Of a DNA stretch of 64,000 nt, positions 46,635 to 56,100 are shown one piece after another. Positions within the stretch are counted from its first letter, which is position 1. Each line of letters begins with the position of its first letter. The translations under genes and the position numbers were made by a program. Below the pieces are notes generated by a model. The model had not been told where the DNA came from, searched no databases, and saw only the letters and a list, made by a program, of their open reading frames with translations. The stretch is from Bryobacteraceae bacterium. Lineage in GTDB: Bacteria > Acidobacteriota > Terriglobia > Bryobacterales > Bryobacteraceae. The DNA lies in the NCBI GenBank assembly GCA_019752335.1, contig JAIEMJ010000033.1, positions 62,001 to 126,000 on the forward strand, written 5' to 3'.

Positions 46635-47642
46635 CTACAGCTTCGCGTCGGCCAACTCCTGCTCAATGCGCTCGTTGATGCGCCCACCGGCGTACTCCGC
46701 GGCGACGCGGATGGCGTTCTTCATCGCGTTCGCGTTGGAGCGGCCGTGGCAGATGATGCAGACGCCCTTCACGCCCAACAGCGGCGCACCACCGTACTCC
46801 GAATAGTCGAAGCCTTTGCGAAACTCGTTGAAGCCGTTGCGCGCCAGCACGGAGCCGATCTGGCGCGTGATGGTGCTCGAAAGCGAGTCCTTCAGCTTGT
46901 GGCGAATCACTTCGACGAGGCCCTCGCTCACTTTCAGCGCGACATTGCCAATGAAGCCGTCGCAGACGATGACGTCGGCGTGGCCGTTGTATAGGTCGCG
47001 GCCTTCGACGTTACCGATGTAGTTGATCGGCAGCTTTTTCATCAGGGGCTGGGTCCTGTGGACGAGTTCGTTGCCCTTGTGGTCCTCTTCGCCGATGGAA
47101 AGCAGGCCTACGCGCGGATGTTTCACGTGGAAGATGACGCGTGAATAGAGTTCGCCCATCACGGCGAACTGCGCGAGCATTTCGGGGCTGGAGTCGACGT
47201 TGGCGCCGACGTCCACCATGACGCAAGGCTTGTTTTTGAGGGTGGGAAAGACGGCCGCCAGCGCGGGACGTTCGACGCCGGAAACCATGCCTTGCACGGT
47301 CTTCGCGGTGACCATGACGGCCCCGGTGTTGCCGGCCGAGACCAGCCCTTGGGCGACGCCCTCGCGGACCAAGCGTGAGGCGACGCGGATCGAAGAGTCC
47401 TTCTTCGAGCGCATGGCTTTCGAGGCGCTATCCTCCATGGTGATCACTTCACTGGCATGGTGGATGGTGAGGGGAAGCGTCTCCCAATCGGACTGATGGG
47501 AGGCCAACTCGCGCCGCAGAATTTCTTCCTGGCCAACGAGGATTACGCGGACATCGTGCTCGATGACCGCTTGTATGGCGCCCTCTACCTCGGGTTTCGG
47601 GGCATGGTCGCCGCCCATGGCGTCGACGGCTATGGTCAGCAT
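46635..47642 (-). CDS. plsX: Phosphate acyltransferase PlsX
   Basis: 335 residues. Begins [20 protein letters not shown], the PlsX signature, with [37 protein letters not shown] and [13 protein letters not shown] following. The enzyme makes acyl-phosphate from acyl-ACP for phospholipid synthesis. It is third in the conserved yceD-rpmF-plsX order, 12 nt after rpmF. The fab genes that often follow are absent here; a broken nuclease gene comes instead. Confidence 0.97.
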   Translation of the reverse strand: MLTIAVDAMGGDHAPKPEVEGAIQAVIEHDVRVILVGQEEILRRELASHQSDWETLPLTIHHASEVITMEDSASKAMRSKKDSSIRVASRLVREGVAQGLVSAGNTGAVMVTAKTVQGMVSGVERPALAAVFPTLKNKPCVMVDVGANVDSSPEMLAQFAVMGELYSRVIFHVKHPRVGLLSIGEEDHKGNELVHRTQPLMKKLPINYIGNVEGRDLYNGHADVIVCDGFIGNVALKVSEGLVEVIRHKLKDSLSSTITRQIGSVLARNGFNEFRKGFDYSEYGGAPLLGVKGVCIICHGRSNANAMKNAIRVAAEYAGGRINERIEQELADAKL

Positions 47643-47654
47643 GAACCCAGGAGG

Positions 47655-47843
47655 TTAGGCTTCGGCGACTTCAATCACTTCGCGGCCAGCCTTCCCGTAC
47701 TTGCCGCACTTCGGGCAAACCCGATGGGGCAGCTTCGGCTCAAAGCAATGGGGGCAATCGTTACGGCCAGGGACGCGCAGGGCGTCGTGAGCGCGGCGGG
47801 TGGAGGTGCGGCGCTGGGAGTGACGTCTTTTTGGATTAGGCAT
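47655..47843 (-). CDS. rpmF: Ribosomal protein L32
   Basis: 62 residues. MPNPKRRHSQRRTSTRRAHD is the typical basic start. DCPHCFEPKLPHRVCPKCG holds the four-cysteine zinc-binding form (C+ type). A component of the large ribosomal subunit. Second gene in yceD-rpmF-plsX. Confidence 0.96.
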   Translation of the reverse strand: MPNPKRRHSQRRTSTRRAHDALRVPGRNDCPHCFEPKLPHRVCPKCGKYGKAGREVIEVAEA

Positions 47844-47871
47844 GGATTTCGATCCGTACTTCTATAATTTA

Positions 47872-48396
47872 CTAACTCAGCTTAAAACTCTTCAGCGCTT
47901 CCCAGCGGCTTTCCACCACTGGAGAAACACAGGAACAACTCTGCTCATTCAAGCTCACGCCGCAAATCGGGCATAAGCCTTTGCAATCTTTCCGGCACAA
48001 GCGCTGCACCGGCAGGGCGAGCAGTACCTGCTCCCGCAAAATATCCCGCAGCGAGATGCCTTCACCTTCGTAAAAGCCAACATCGCTATCCGCCGCCTTT
48101 AGCCCCACCTCTACACCGCCTTCCAGCTCTTCGAGCGGACGGTAGTACAGGTCAAACTTCTGGCGAATCTCCTCCCCGGCCGGCTCCAGGCAGCGGTCGC
48201 ATGGCGTCTTCACCAGAATGTGAAAATCGCCCTGCACGTGAATTTCGCTCACCGAGTCCAAAAACTCGGCGACTCCCTGTGCGGAGAGCGGCCCCACCTG
48301 TTGCAGTTCGGGATCCAGGAGATCGACCTCCCCGGGCGCGTAGGCGACCTCGAACCGTTTCGGCTTTAACTCAAGTTCTCTGATCTTAAAAAACAT
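47872..48396 (-). CDS. yceD: YceD/DUF177-family protein
   Basis: 174 residues. The family core TPCDRCLEPAGEEI and the C-terminal cysteine-rich CRKDCKGLCPICGVSLN match the YceD/DUF177 proteins, which are encoded just before rpmF in most bacteria and are linked to 23S rRNA accumulation. It heads the yceD-rpmF-plsX operon. It diverges from the LPS export gene across about 180 bp that hold no other gene. Confidence 0.92.
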   Translation of the reverse strand: MFFKIRELELKPKRFEVAYAPGEVDLLDPELQQVGPLSAQGVAEFLDSVSEIHVQGDFHILVKTPCDRCLEPAGEEIRQKFDLYYRPLEELEGGVEVGLKAADSDVGFYEGEGISLRDILREQVLLALPVQRLCRKDCKGLCPICGVSLNEQSCSCVSPVVESRWEALKSFKLS

Positions 48397-48575
48397 GGAT
48401 TTTCAAAAGACCTGGAACCTAAGCACCCAAACGTGACCATCCCGAAGGACGGTAGAGAGAAACGAACCCTCTGAGTATAGCGCAAATCCTCTCCGGTGTG
48501 CGCGTCGGCCAACTAAAGCGCCTGTTTTCATCGCTTTCGCCATTTCCGGCTGATTCTGGTAAGGTGGAAGCAGGA

Positions 48576-50834
48576 ATGCGGCGATTCGCTTGGTTGCTAG
48601 TAATTGCGATTTTGGGCATCGTTTTCGCCGTCGGCAACTCTTACCTGCGGCAGAAGCGTCTCACCGCCTCGAACGCCCCGCCCAAGCCCGCTGCCCTCTC
48701 CCGCGGACTCTCCGCTAAGGCCTCCAAATGGGAGTGGGCCAACAACCAGGGCGACAAGCCCAAGGCCCTCATCCGCGCCACCAGCTTTCGCGAAATCAAG
48801 GACCCGCCCAGCACCGAGCTCGAAGGCCTCGAACTCCTCCTCTACGACAAGTCCGGCGTGAAGTATGACCTCGTCGAGAGCGCCCAAGCCCGCTTCACCA
48901 AAGGCGACCGCGTGCTCTTCTCCGAAAGCGACGTCCGCATCACCATGGGCATCCCCGAAGGCGGCCCCAAGCCGAATCGCGTGCTCGAAATCAAGAGCTC
49001 CGGCGTCCGCTTCGAGCTCGACTCCAACCGCGCCTCCACCGAAAAGCCCGTCTGGTTCAAGTTCGGCCTGGGCGAAGGCAAAGCCATCGGCGCGGACTAT
49101 GACCCGAACCTGCATGAGCTCATCCTCCGTAGCGCCGTTGAACTCACCTGGCATGGCGCCAAGACCATGCACGTCGAATCCGGCGAGGCCCTCTATAAGG
49201 AGCTCGAAAGCAAGGTCTACCTGAAGCCCTGGGCCAAGCTCACGCGCGACAACCTCGTGCTCAACGCGCAGGACTCCGTCGTCGAGCTCGAAAAGGGCAT
49301 TGTCCGCCGCGTCGACGCCAACAAGGCCGTCGGCAGCGACCGGCAGAAGGGCCGCACTCTCGAATACGGCGCCGACACCCTCCACATCGAGTTCAACGCC
49401 AAGGGGCAAGCCGAAAAAGTAGAGGGCATCGGCGCCGCGCGCCTCTCCACCACCAACGAGCGCGAGCGCACGCAGATGAATGCCGCCCGCGTGGACCTCG
49501 AATTCCTCGCCACCGACAAGGATTCTGCCTTGCAGCGCGCCTTCGCGCAAGGCAAGGCCCGCGTGGAGGCCAAGCCCTTGCCGCGCGACAAGGTGCCGCC
49601 CGCCGAGACGAAGGTGCTCTCGAGCGAATCTATCGAGCTCAAAATGCGCCCCGGTGGCGAAGAGATTGACCGGATGGAGACGCACGATCCTGGCGTGATT
49701 GAACTCCTGCCGAATCAACCCACCCAGCGCCAACGCCGCCTGGAGGGCGAGCGCATTCAGATGGCTTATGGCAAGAACAATGTGCTCGAGAAGCTCACCA
49801 GCGTGAAGTCCTCCACGCGGACCGAGCCCGCTGCCTTCCCGGTCCCCAAGACGCCCGGCGTGCCTGTCCTCACCTGGAGCCAGCATCTCGAAGCCAACTT
49901 CACCCCCACCGGCGAACTGGCGCGGATGGAACAGTGGACCAACTTCCGGTATCAGGAAGGCGCCCGCCAAGCCACCTCGGACCGGGCCCGGCTCGAACAG
50001 GCCAAAAGCGAAATCCACCTCACCGGGAAAGCCCGCGTCTGGGATCCGGGCGGCTCCACCGACGCCGACACCATCCTGCTGGACCAAAAGACCGGCGACT
50101 TCTCCGCCGCGGGCCAAGTCCGCAGCGTGCGCGAGGGCGAGCGCAAGCAGACCGCCGGCGGCCTCATGAGCAGCAGTGAGCCCGTCCGCGCGACGGCGAA
50201 CCAGATGTTTTCCACGGCCAAGAATACGCAGGTTCGCTACGAAGGCCGCGCGGTGATGTGGCAAGGCGCCAACCGCCTCAGCGCCGATCACATCGACATT
50301 GACCGGCCCGCCCAAATCCTGAAGGCCAAGGGCCAAGTCGTGAGCCAGATACTCGATACCCAGGCGCCCAAAAGCGCCGGCCAAGTCTTCACCATCGTCC
50401 GCGCGCCGGACTTACTCTATTCCGACAAAGACCAGTTCGCCCACTACACCGGTGGTGGCGTATTTCTCACCCGGCCCGGCTTGCAGGTAAAGGGCCAGGA
50501 AATCCGCGCCTATATGTCCTCGAACGAGAATAGCCAATCGAATTGGGAAGGCCCCGACGGCGGCCTGGAAAAAGCCTTCGCCGACGGTAAGGTGGAGATT
50601 CTCGAGACCAAGGATACGAAGTCCCGCCAAGGCTGGGGGGACCACGGCGAATACTACGTCGGCGAGTCGCGCCTGGTGCTCGAAGGCACGCGCCCCAAGA
50701 TGATCGACTTGCTGGCCGGTGTTCCGCAGCGCACCACGGAAGGCAAAAGCCTGGTCTGGTTCGCCAACAACGACCGCCTCATCGTCGACGGCGAAGAGAG
50801 CAAACGCGCGATTTCGAACCTGAAGAAAAAGTAA
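48576..50834 (+). CDS. LPS export protein: LptC-like N-terminus with OstA/LptA-like repeats
   Basis: 752 residues from ATG 48576. A single N-terminal membrane anchor (MRRFAWLLVIAILGIVFAV) is followed by an LptC-like beta-jellyroll (about 60-200) and then repeated LptA/OstA-like beta segments to the end, for example AVELTWHGAKTMHVESGEA, GAARLSTTNERERTQMNAAR and AVMWQGANRLSADHIDID. Such proteins bridge the periplasm and carry LPS to the outer membrane; a protein of this length could combine LptC and LptA roles. The last 566 bp of the gene, including the stop, recur at 57635-58200. Confidence 0.85.
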   Translation: MRRFAWLLVIAILGIVFAVGNSYLRQKRLTASNAPPKPAALSRGLSAKASKWEWANNQGDKPKALIRATSFREIKDPPSTELEGLELLLYDKSGVKYDLVESAQARFTKGDRVLFSESDVRITMGIPEGGPKPNRVLEIKSSGVRFELDSNRASTEKPVWFKFGLGEGKAIGADYDPNLHELILRSAVELTWHGAKTMHVESGEALYKELESKVYLKPWAKLTRDNLVLNAQDSVVELEKGIVRRVDANKAVGSDRQKGRTLEYGADTLHIEFNAKGQAEKVEGIGAARLSTTNERERTQMNAARVDLEFLATDKDSALQRAFAQGKARVEAKPLPRDKVPPAETKVLSSESIELKMRPGGEEIDRMETHDPGVIELLPNQPTQRQRRLEGERIQMAYGKNNVLEKLTSVKSSTRTEPAAFPVPKTPGVPVLTWSQHLEANFTPTGELARMEQWTNFRYQEGARQATSDRARLEQAKSEIHLTGKARVWDPGGSTDADTILLDQKTGDFSAAGQVRSVREGERKQTAGGLMSSSEPVRATANQMFSTAKNTQVRYEGRAVMWQGANRLSADHIDIDRPAQILKAKGQVVSQILDTQAPKSAGQVFTIVRAPDLLYSDKDQFAHYTGGGVFLTRPGLQVKGQEIRAYMSSNENSQSNWEGPDGGLEKAFADGKVEILETKDTKSRQGWGDHGEYYVGESRLVLEGTRPKMIDLLAGVPQRTTEGKSLVWFANNDRLIVDGEESKRAISNLKKK

Positions 50835-50836
50835 GC
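50271..50836 (+). repeat. 566-bp direct repeat, left copy (3' end of LPS export gene)
   Basis: Bases from AACCGCCTCAGCG to TAAGC are repeated at 57635-58200. I compared the two copies block by block and found no difference, and the encoded 188 residues are the same. Identity ends sharply at both sides. This copy is in frame within the intact gene. Confidence 0.93.
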
Positions 50837-50877
50837 CGCCGCCTTTCGTAGGGGTTCAAGTCCCCTCCCCCGCACCA
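50837..50877 (+). tRNA. 3' fragment of a tRNA-Leu-like gene
   Basis: AGGGGTTCAAGTCCCCT is a complete T-arm, followed by CCCCCGC, a discriminator A and an encoded CCA (50875-50877). Upstream, where the anticodon arm, D-arm and a GCGGGGG acceptor strand should be, lies the end of the LPS export gene instead. The fragment begins exactly at the end of the 566-bp repeat. GGTTCAAGTCC and the remnant of a long variable arm favour Leu. It cannot make a functional tRNA. A terminator follows, as would be normal for the original gene. Confidence 0.72.
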
Positions 50878-50897
50878 TTTTTCTTTCGTTCCCATAG

Positions 50898-50927
50898 AAA
50901 AGGCCATCGGAAATCCGATGGCCTTTT
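50898..50927 (+). terminator. Stem-loop terminator after tRNA fragment
   Basis: AAAAGGCCATCGGA pairs perfectly with TCCGATGGCCTTTT around a short AA centre. A-rich and U-rich ends make it potentially bidirectional. On the minus strand it lies downstream of the TonB receptor gene and may also end that transcript. Confidence 0.75.
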
Positions 50928-50980
50928 CCTTTGGTAGATGAAACGGGTGACGGACCAGGGGGTCCGTCTTACATGGCAGA

Positions 50981-53896
50981 TCAGAAGTTGAGCCGGAGCA
51001 TGAGTTGAACCGCTCGCGCCGGAGCCGCGCTGATCGCTTGGCCAAAACGGGGGTCAGCCAAGTTGTTGGCGTAGGTATCGTAGTTCACCAGATTGATCGC
51101 GTTGAAGGCTTCGGCGCGGAGTTGCAGGCGCCAGCGCTCAGTCACCGCGAACTCCTTCTGCATGCCGAGCGTGAGGTCGTAGAACACCTCAGCCCGTTCC
51201 GTATTCCGGCCGAGCGTTCCGAAGGTGCCCGGCGCGGGCAGAACCTGGGCCCGCAGTTGCGGCAAAGTGAGGCCGGGGGCCGGTTGGAAGCCGAACACGC
51301 CTGTTTGGCCTCTCACCAGCGTTCCCGGGACATCGTTGATCCGGTTCACCACCAGGCCCTCTGGCGTCGCGGTGCCCGAGAGCAAGCTGAACGGAAAGCC
51401 ACTGCGCCAGGCGTTGGTGGCGGTGAGTTGCCATCCGCCGAAGGCCGTCCGCGCCAGGCCACGCAACTGGGCCGCGCCCGGCAGGTCATAGATCACCGCG
51501 GAGCTGAAGTTAAACGGCACATTGAACTCGCTGTCGCCCCAATCCAGACGCCGGTTATTCTGAGCATAGATATTCACCGAATCGCGGCTGACTTCGTCGA
51601 GCGACTTCGACCAGGTGAACGAATTGCGCACCGTCAACGACTTGCCGATGCGCCCGTTCAAGGTAGCCTGCAGCGAGTGATAGACCGAGTTCGCCGCGGT
51701 CTCCTGTAGCGTGATGACGCCGCTCGCCGGATTCGGACGCAAGCCCTGCGCCAACAAGGGACCACCGTTCGGCAGCCGCGTCATCGGCAGGGCCAGGCCA
51801 CGCGTGCCGACGTAGCCCACGGAGGCCACCAGTGCCGTGGAGGGCAGCCGGTACTCGGTGGTTAAGTTCCACTGCTGTACGTAGGGCTGGCGCAGATCCT
51901 CGCTGGTCACCGTCAAATTCTGGGACTGGGTGAGCGAACCGCCCAGCAGATTGTTCATCGCCGGATTGCGCGAAATCACCGTGGTGACGCGCGGCGGCGT
52001 CAAGCGAGTGTTGCCCAAATACCGGGCGGCCAACGGCGCAAAAAACAGTCCGTAGCCGCCGCGGACGACGAAGCTTTGCTGACGGCCTGGCGTGTAGGCA
52101 AAGCCAAAACGCGGCGCAAAGTTATTCCGGTCCGTGCGATAGTTCACGGCTACGCGGTCATACTTGTCGCTCGCGGGGGTGTACAGCTCATAGCGCAGCC
52201 CAAAGTTCAAGGTCAGCGACGGCCGCACCCGGAAGTCGTCCTGCACGTAGAGCGCGATTTCCCGTTGCCGTTGATCGAGGCGCGTGTCCCCGATCACCCG
52301 GGTGTAAGAGGCTGGCCGCCCGGCCAGAAAATCGGCCCGGCTCAAAAACGCCAGATTGCCGTCGCCGTCCGCGCGTTGCGTCGTGGCGATCTGGATGGCC
52401 CGCGCCACAATGCCGAACTTAATTCCGTGCCGGCCCAGGTTGATGGAGGTGTCATTGGAGGCCTGGTAATTGTGTACGCGCGAGTCGTCGCGGAAGAAGG
52501 TCCCGAGCGCCGCGGCGCCCGTGACGGTGAGGCGGCCTACCTCGCCGTTCAGCGCCGGATCGCCCAGAAACCGGGTGAGGGGCCAGAGCGGGATGTTGTA
52601 GGTCGTGTAGTAGGCGCGCGCTTCGTTCACCACGCGCGAACTCAGCGTGGAGGTGAGATGGAGCACCGCTGAGCGGTTCTGGTTCCAACCGGCTGACCCG
52701 GTGGCAAAGAGGTTCGCCGCGCGCCGGAGCGAGTCAGTATTCGTGACACGCGCCGTCAGGAGATGCTTCTGGTTGATCGACCAGTCCACGCGTCCGAACC
52801 AGGTGCGCCCCAACAGCCGCTCCGAAATGCGGCCCGGATCGAATTGCGGTACGCCGGTGGCGCTGAACGAATTCGGAAGGGGATAGAGCTGCAGCAGGCT
52901 TTGCATCGCCGGCGCCGCGGATGCCCGCTCCGCCTGCGTAAAGGTGGCCTGGGGTACGGCGCTGTTCGCCGCCCGTTGCATGAACCACTCGGCGTTCATC
53001 GACACGAAGAGCCGGTTGCGGATGATGGGCCCATTGAGCAGCATCCCGAACTGATTCTGACGCAGCGAAGGCCGCTCGGTGTTGAGCGTATTCCGGGCGT
53101 CCAGCGCGTCGTTGCGGAAGAACTCATAGAAGCGCCCGTGCCAATCGTTCGTGCCCGACGGCGTCACCAGATTGATCGCGCCACTCGCGGACCGGCCGTA
53201 CTCGGCCTTGTAACTCGACGTCTGGACCTCGACGGACCGAAGGGCCTCCTGGCTGACTGGCTGCTCGGTAAAGTTCGCCCCCAGCAGCGAACCGGTGTTC
53301 GGATTGTTGAAGTCCGCACCATCCACCATCACATTCACTGACGATTGTCCGCGCAGCCCATTGATCGAAAACGGGGCATGCGCGGTGCGCGAATTGTTGG
53401 TTCCCGGCAGCAGGAAAACCTGGCTCGAATAGTTCCGGCTGGTGCGGCCGGAAAGGGCCGGGATCCGGTCCAGGTCGCCTTCGGTAAACACGGTGCCGCG
53501 GCTGCCGGTGCTCATGGCGCGCGAGAGTTCGTCCACGCGCTCGCTGACGGTGAGCGTCTCCGCCACGCCCGCTACTTGCAAGGTAAAGTCCAACTGCACG
53601 GTGGCCCCTACTTGGACTTCCAAGCGCTCCCGCCGAAGTTCGCCGAAGCCCACCTTCCGGACGCGGAGTTCGTAAAGGCCCGGGGGTAAGGCCGCCAGCC
53701 GGTACTGGCCATCTGGGTTGGTCTCTACCGTACGCACCAAGCCGCGCTCTTCGAGGATGGTCTCGACGCGGGCCGCCGATACTGGGGCGCCCGATGCATC
53801 GACCACCCGACCGGTGAGCGTTCCACTCACGGTTTGCGAGAGGGCGGCAGAGCCGCTGAAAAACAGGACAAGAAAAACTGGCAAAATTTGCTTCAT
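50981..53896 (-). CDS. TonB-dependent receptor, Oar-like, with carboxypeptidase-like N-terminal domain
   Basis: 971 residues, complete. Signal peptide (MKQILPVFLVLFFSGSAALSQ), then a CarboxypepD-regulatory beta domain (about 22-105; GTLTGRVVDASGAPVSAARV, DGQYRLAALPPGLYELRV), a plug domain (about 115-230; NNSRTAHAPFSINGLRGQSS, DGADFNNPNTGSLLG) and a 22-strand-type barrel ending in VQLMLRLNF. It would import a large ligand. Upstream, a Fur-like palindrome is shared with the divergent ABC exporter operon, suggesting iron- or metal-linked control. The gene lies within the segment bracketed by the 566-bp repeats. Confidence 0.92.
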   Translation of the reverse strand: MKQILPVFLVLFFSGSAALSQTVSGTLTGRVVDASGAPVSAARVETILEERGLVRTVETNPDGQYRLAALPPGLYELRVRKVGFGELRRERLEVQVGATVQLDFTLQVAGVAETLTVSERVDELSRAMSTGSRGTVFTEGDLDRIPALSGRTSRNYSSQVFLLPGTNNSRTAHAPFSINGLRGQSSVNVMVDGADFNNPNTGSLLGANFTEQPVSQEALRSVEVQTSSYKAEYGRSASGAINLVTPSGTNDWHGRFYEFFRNDALDARNTLNTERPSLRQNQFGMLLNGPIIRNRLFVSMNAEWFMQRAANSAVPQATFTQAERASAAPAMQSLLQLYPLPNSFSATGVPQFDPGRISERLLGRTWFGRVDWSINQKHLLTARVTNTDSLRRAANLFATGSAGWNQNRSAVLHLTSTLSSRVVNEARAYYTTYNIPLWPLTRFLGDPALNGEVGRLTVTGAAALGTFFRDDSRVHNYQASNDTSINLGRHGIKFGIVARAIQIATTQRADGDGNLAFLSRADFLAGRPASYTRVIGDTRLDQRQREIALYVQDDFRVRPSLTLNFGLRYELYTPASDKYDRVAVNYRTDRNNFAPRFGFAYTPGRQQSFVVRGGYGLFFAPLAARYLGNTRLTPPRVTTVISRNPAMNNLLGGSLTQSQNLTVTSEDLRQPYVQQWNLTTEYRLPSTALVASVGYVGTRGLALPMTRLPNGGPLLAQGLRPNPASGVITLQETAANSVYHSLQATLNGRIGKSLTVRNSFTWSKSLDEVSRDSVNIYAQNNRRLDWGDSEFNVPFNFSSAVIYDLPGAAQLRGLARTAFGGWQLTATNAWRSGFPFSLLSGTATPEGLVVNRINDVPGTLVRGQTGVFGFQPAPGLTLPQLRAQVLPAPGTFGTLGRNTERAEVFYDLTLGMQKEFAVTERWRLQLRAEAFNAINLVNYDTYANNLADPRFGQAISAAPARAVQLMLRLNF

Positions 53897-53928
53897 AAAA
53901 GGTTTGGCCGCTCCTTTGCGGTGTGTTA

Positions 53929-53950
53929 TGATAACGATAATCTTTTATCA
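53929..53950. promoter_or_regulatory. Fur-box-like palindrome in divergent TonB receptor/ABC promoter region
   Basis: TGATAA-N10-TTATCA, with GATAACGATAATC matching 12 of the first 13 bases of the Fur box GATAATGATAATC. The right half has one extra base relative to the 19-bp consensus. It lies 33 bp upstream of the TonB receptor start and 21 bp upstream of the ABC ATPase start, where a repressor would control both. Confidence 0.6.
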
Positions 53951-53970
53951 GTAAGGAACGCAAGTTTTTT

Positions 53971-54675
53971 ATGCTCCAGGCCCTAAATCTTTCGAAAGCC
54001 TACGGCAATCAAGTCGCGCTAGACTCTCTGAATCTCTCCATCGCCGCCGGCGAGATCTTTTGCCTGTTGGGGGCCAACGGAGCCGGCAAGACCACCACCA
54101 TCAACCTCTTTCTGAACTTCACCGCGCCGACTAGTGGCCAAGCGCTGGTTGATGGGCTGGACGTGATCCAGCACCCGCTCGAAAGCAAGCGGCGCCTGGC
54201 TTACATTCCAGAGACAGTGATGCTGTACCGTAACCTCTCGGGCCTCGAAAACCTCGACTATTTCGCCTCGCTCGGCACGCAGCAGAAGTACACGCGCAGC
54301 CAACTGGAGACTTTCTTGCAGCGCGCGGGACTGGCTCCCGACGCGGCTACCAAGAGAATCGGCGCCTACTCGAAAGGCATGCGGCAGAAGGTGGGCATCG
54401 CGATCGCGATCGCGAAGCAGGCCAAGGTGCTGCTGCTGGACGAACCCACCTCCGGGCTGGATCCGGCGGCCTCGAACGAGTTCAGCGAACTGCTCACGCA
54501 ACTATCGCGCGAAGGCGTCGCGGTGCTGATGGCCACCCACGATCTGTTCCGCGCGAAGGAGTGCGGCACGCGCGTCGGCATCATGAAGCGCGGCCGGCTG
54601 GTGCAAACCATGGCGACCTCGGAGATCGGCCACACCGAGCTCGAGGGCATCTATCTCGAACACATGAGGAACTAA
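53971..54675 (+). CDS. ABC-2 type transporter ATP-binding protein
   Basis: 234 residues. Walker A LGANGAGKTTT (about 34-44), signature YSKGMRQKVG (about 133), Walker B VLLLDEPTSGLDPAA and switch histidine MATHDLF. Length and sequence fit the CcmA/NosF-like ATPases that energise ABC-2 exporters. It is the first gene of a three-gene operon with the two following permeases, whose starts are 5 and 4 nt after the preceding stops. Confidence 0.93.
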   Translation: MLQALNLSKAYGNQVALDSLNLSIAAGEIFCLLGANGAGKTTTINLFLNFTAPTSGQALVDGLDVIQHPLESKRRLAYIPETVMLYRNLSGLENLDYFASLGTQQKYTRSQLETFLQRAGLAPDAATKRIGAYSKGMRQKVGIAIAIAKQAKVLLLDEPTSGLDPAASNEFSELLTQLSREGVAVLMATHDLFRAKECGTRVGIMKRGRLVQTMATSEIGHTELEGIYLEHMRN

Positions 54676-54680
54676 CGACG

Positions 54681-56096
54681 ATGATCCGTACCATTGCAAA
54701 AAAAGAAGTGGTGGAAGCCCTGCGCGACGGCCGCTTCCGTTGGGCCGCTGGGCTGGTGGGCGTATTGCTGCTGATCGCCTTGGCCGCGGGCACCCGGCAA
54801 TTCCTCGACTTGCGCGCGCAACACGAAGCCGCCAAGACGGAAACGCGCGCGCACTGGCTGCAGCAAGGCAAGAAGAATCCCCATTCGGCCGCGCACTATG
54901 GCGTTTATGCCTTTAAGCCGAAGACGGCCTTAAGCCTGCTGGACCAGGGCGTCGACCCCTACACTGGCGTCGCCGCCTGGCTCGAAGCGCACAAGCAGAA
55001 CGACTTCCGTTACAAGCCCGCGCAGGACGCCAACACGCTCGCGCGCTTCGGCAACCTCAGCGGCGCCATCATTCTGCAGGCGCTGATTCCACTGGTGATT
55101 ATTCTGCTGGGCTTCAGCGCGTTCGCCGGCGAGCGCGAGCAAGGCACGCTGCGCCAGTTGCTCAGCCTCGGCGTCCCTCCGACGCAATTGGCCTGGGGGA
55201 AGGCGTTGGGCGTGGGTGTCAGTTTGGCCATGATCGCCGTGCCCGCTGCGTTGCTGGGCTCGGCCGCGCTGGTGTTCGCCGGCTCGAACGGCGACTACGG
55301 CGCCGCCTGGCCGCGCTTCGCCGGCATGGCGGCGAGCTACGTGCTGTACTTCGTCACCTTCATTGCGCTATCGCTCGCCGTGAGCGCTTGGATGAAGACG
55401 GCGCGCGGGGCGCTGGTCCTGCTGCTGGGATTCTGGGTGGTGAACGCACTGCTGAGTCCGCGGGTGGCGGCCAGCCTGAGCCAGCGGGCGATTCCGGCGC
55501 CCGGCGCGTTTCAGTTCGCGCGCAACATTGAACTCGACCTTGCCCGCCACTCCGACGGTCATGACGCCGGCAAGCATACCGCCAAGTTGCTGGCTGGGAC
55601 GCTGCAAAAATATCAGGTGACCAAGGTGGAAGATCTGCCGGTGAGTTTCGTCGGCATTCGCCTTCAGGATGGCGAGGCACAAGGCAACCAGGCCTACGAC
55701 GCGCGTTATGGCGAACTCTGGAACCAGTATGAGCGCCAGGGCCGGCTGCAGGAGGCTTTGGGCGTGGTGGCGCCGTTTCTCGCGATCCGTTCCGCCTCGA
55801 TGGGCTTCGCCGGCACTGACTTTTCGCAGCACCGCCACTTCGCCGCCGCCGCCGAACAGTATCGCCGCTACTTCATCGACGTCATCAACCAGGACATCAT
55901 CCAGCGCGCTGGGAACCAGGGCGTCTATCTGCGTGGCCAGGACCTTTGGAGCCAGATTCGTGACTTCGAATACGAGCTTCCCGGCGCTGGTTGGGTGGCC
56001 CAACAGCGCGCGCTCAGCCTCGCGGTGCTCGCCGGCTGGACCCTCGCCAGCCTTGGTCTGCTGCTCCTTGCCACGCGGCGGTTACGGCTCGAATAA
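54681..56096 (+). CDS. ABC-2 permease subunit, DUF3526-like (first)
   Basis: 471 residues from ATG 54681. MIRTIAKKEVVEALRDGRFRW is the usual cytoplasmic start. One helix follows, then a long extracytoplasmic domain (about 45-155), several helices (FAGEREQGTLRQLLSLG is the ABC-2 coupling segment), another large outer domain (about 300-445) and a final helix. The two big outer loops are characteristic of DUF3526 permeases. It probably forms a heterodimer with the next protein. Substrate unknown. Confidence 0.85.
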   Translation: MIRTIAKKEVVEALRDGRFRWAAGLVGVLLLIALAAGTRQFLDLRAQHEAAKTETRAHWLQQGKKNPHSAAHYGVYAFKPKTALSLLDQGVDPYTGVAAWLEAHKQNDFRYKPAQDANTLARFGNLSGAIILQALIPLVIILLGFSAFAGEREQGTLRQLLSLGVPPTQLAWGKALGVGVSLAMIAVPAALLGSAALVFAGSNGDYGAAWPRFAGMAASYVLYFVTFIALSLAVSAWMKTARGALVLLLGFWVVNALLSPRVAASLSQRAIPAPGAFQFARNIELDLARHSDGHDAGKHTAKLLAGTLQKYQVTKVEDLPVSFVGIRLQDGEAQGNQAYDARYGELWNQYERQGRLQEALGVVAPFLAIRSASMGFAGTDFSQHRHFAAAAEQYRRYFIDVINQDIIQRAGNQGVYLRGQDLWSQIRDFEYELPGAGWVAQQRALSLAVLAGWTLASLGLLLLATRRLRLE

Positions 56097-56100
56097 GCCC

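Noticed and set aside
48597-50384. 595-codon open frame on the minus strand
   Set aside because: It lies wholly opposite the LPS export gene, has low-complexity A/G/L-rich protein and no domain; GC-rich codon bias keeps the antisense frame open.
50654-51045. Minus-strand frames reading GRGLEPLR and GGGDLNPYER near the end of the LPS export gene
   Set aside because: These are the well-known false proteins produced by reading the reverse complement of a tRNA 3' end. The frames cross the tRNA-Leu fragment and terminator and oppose a real gene.
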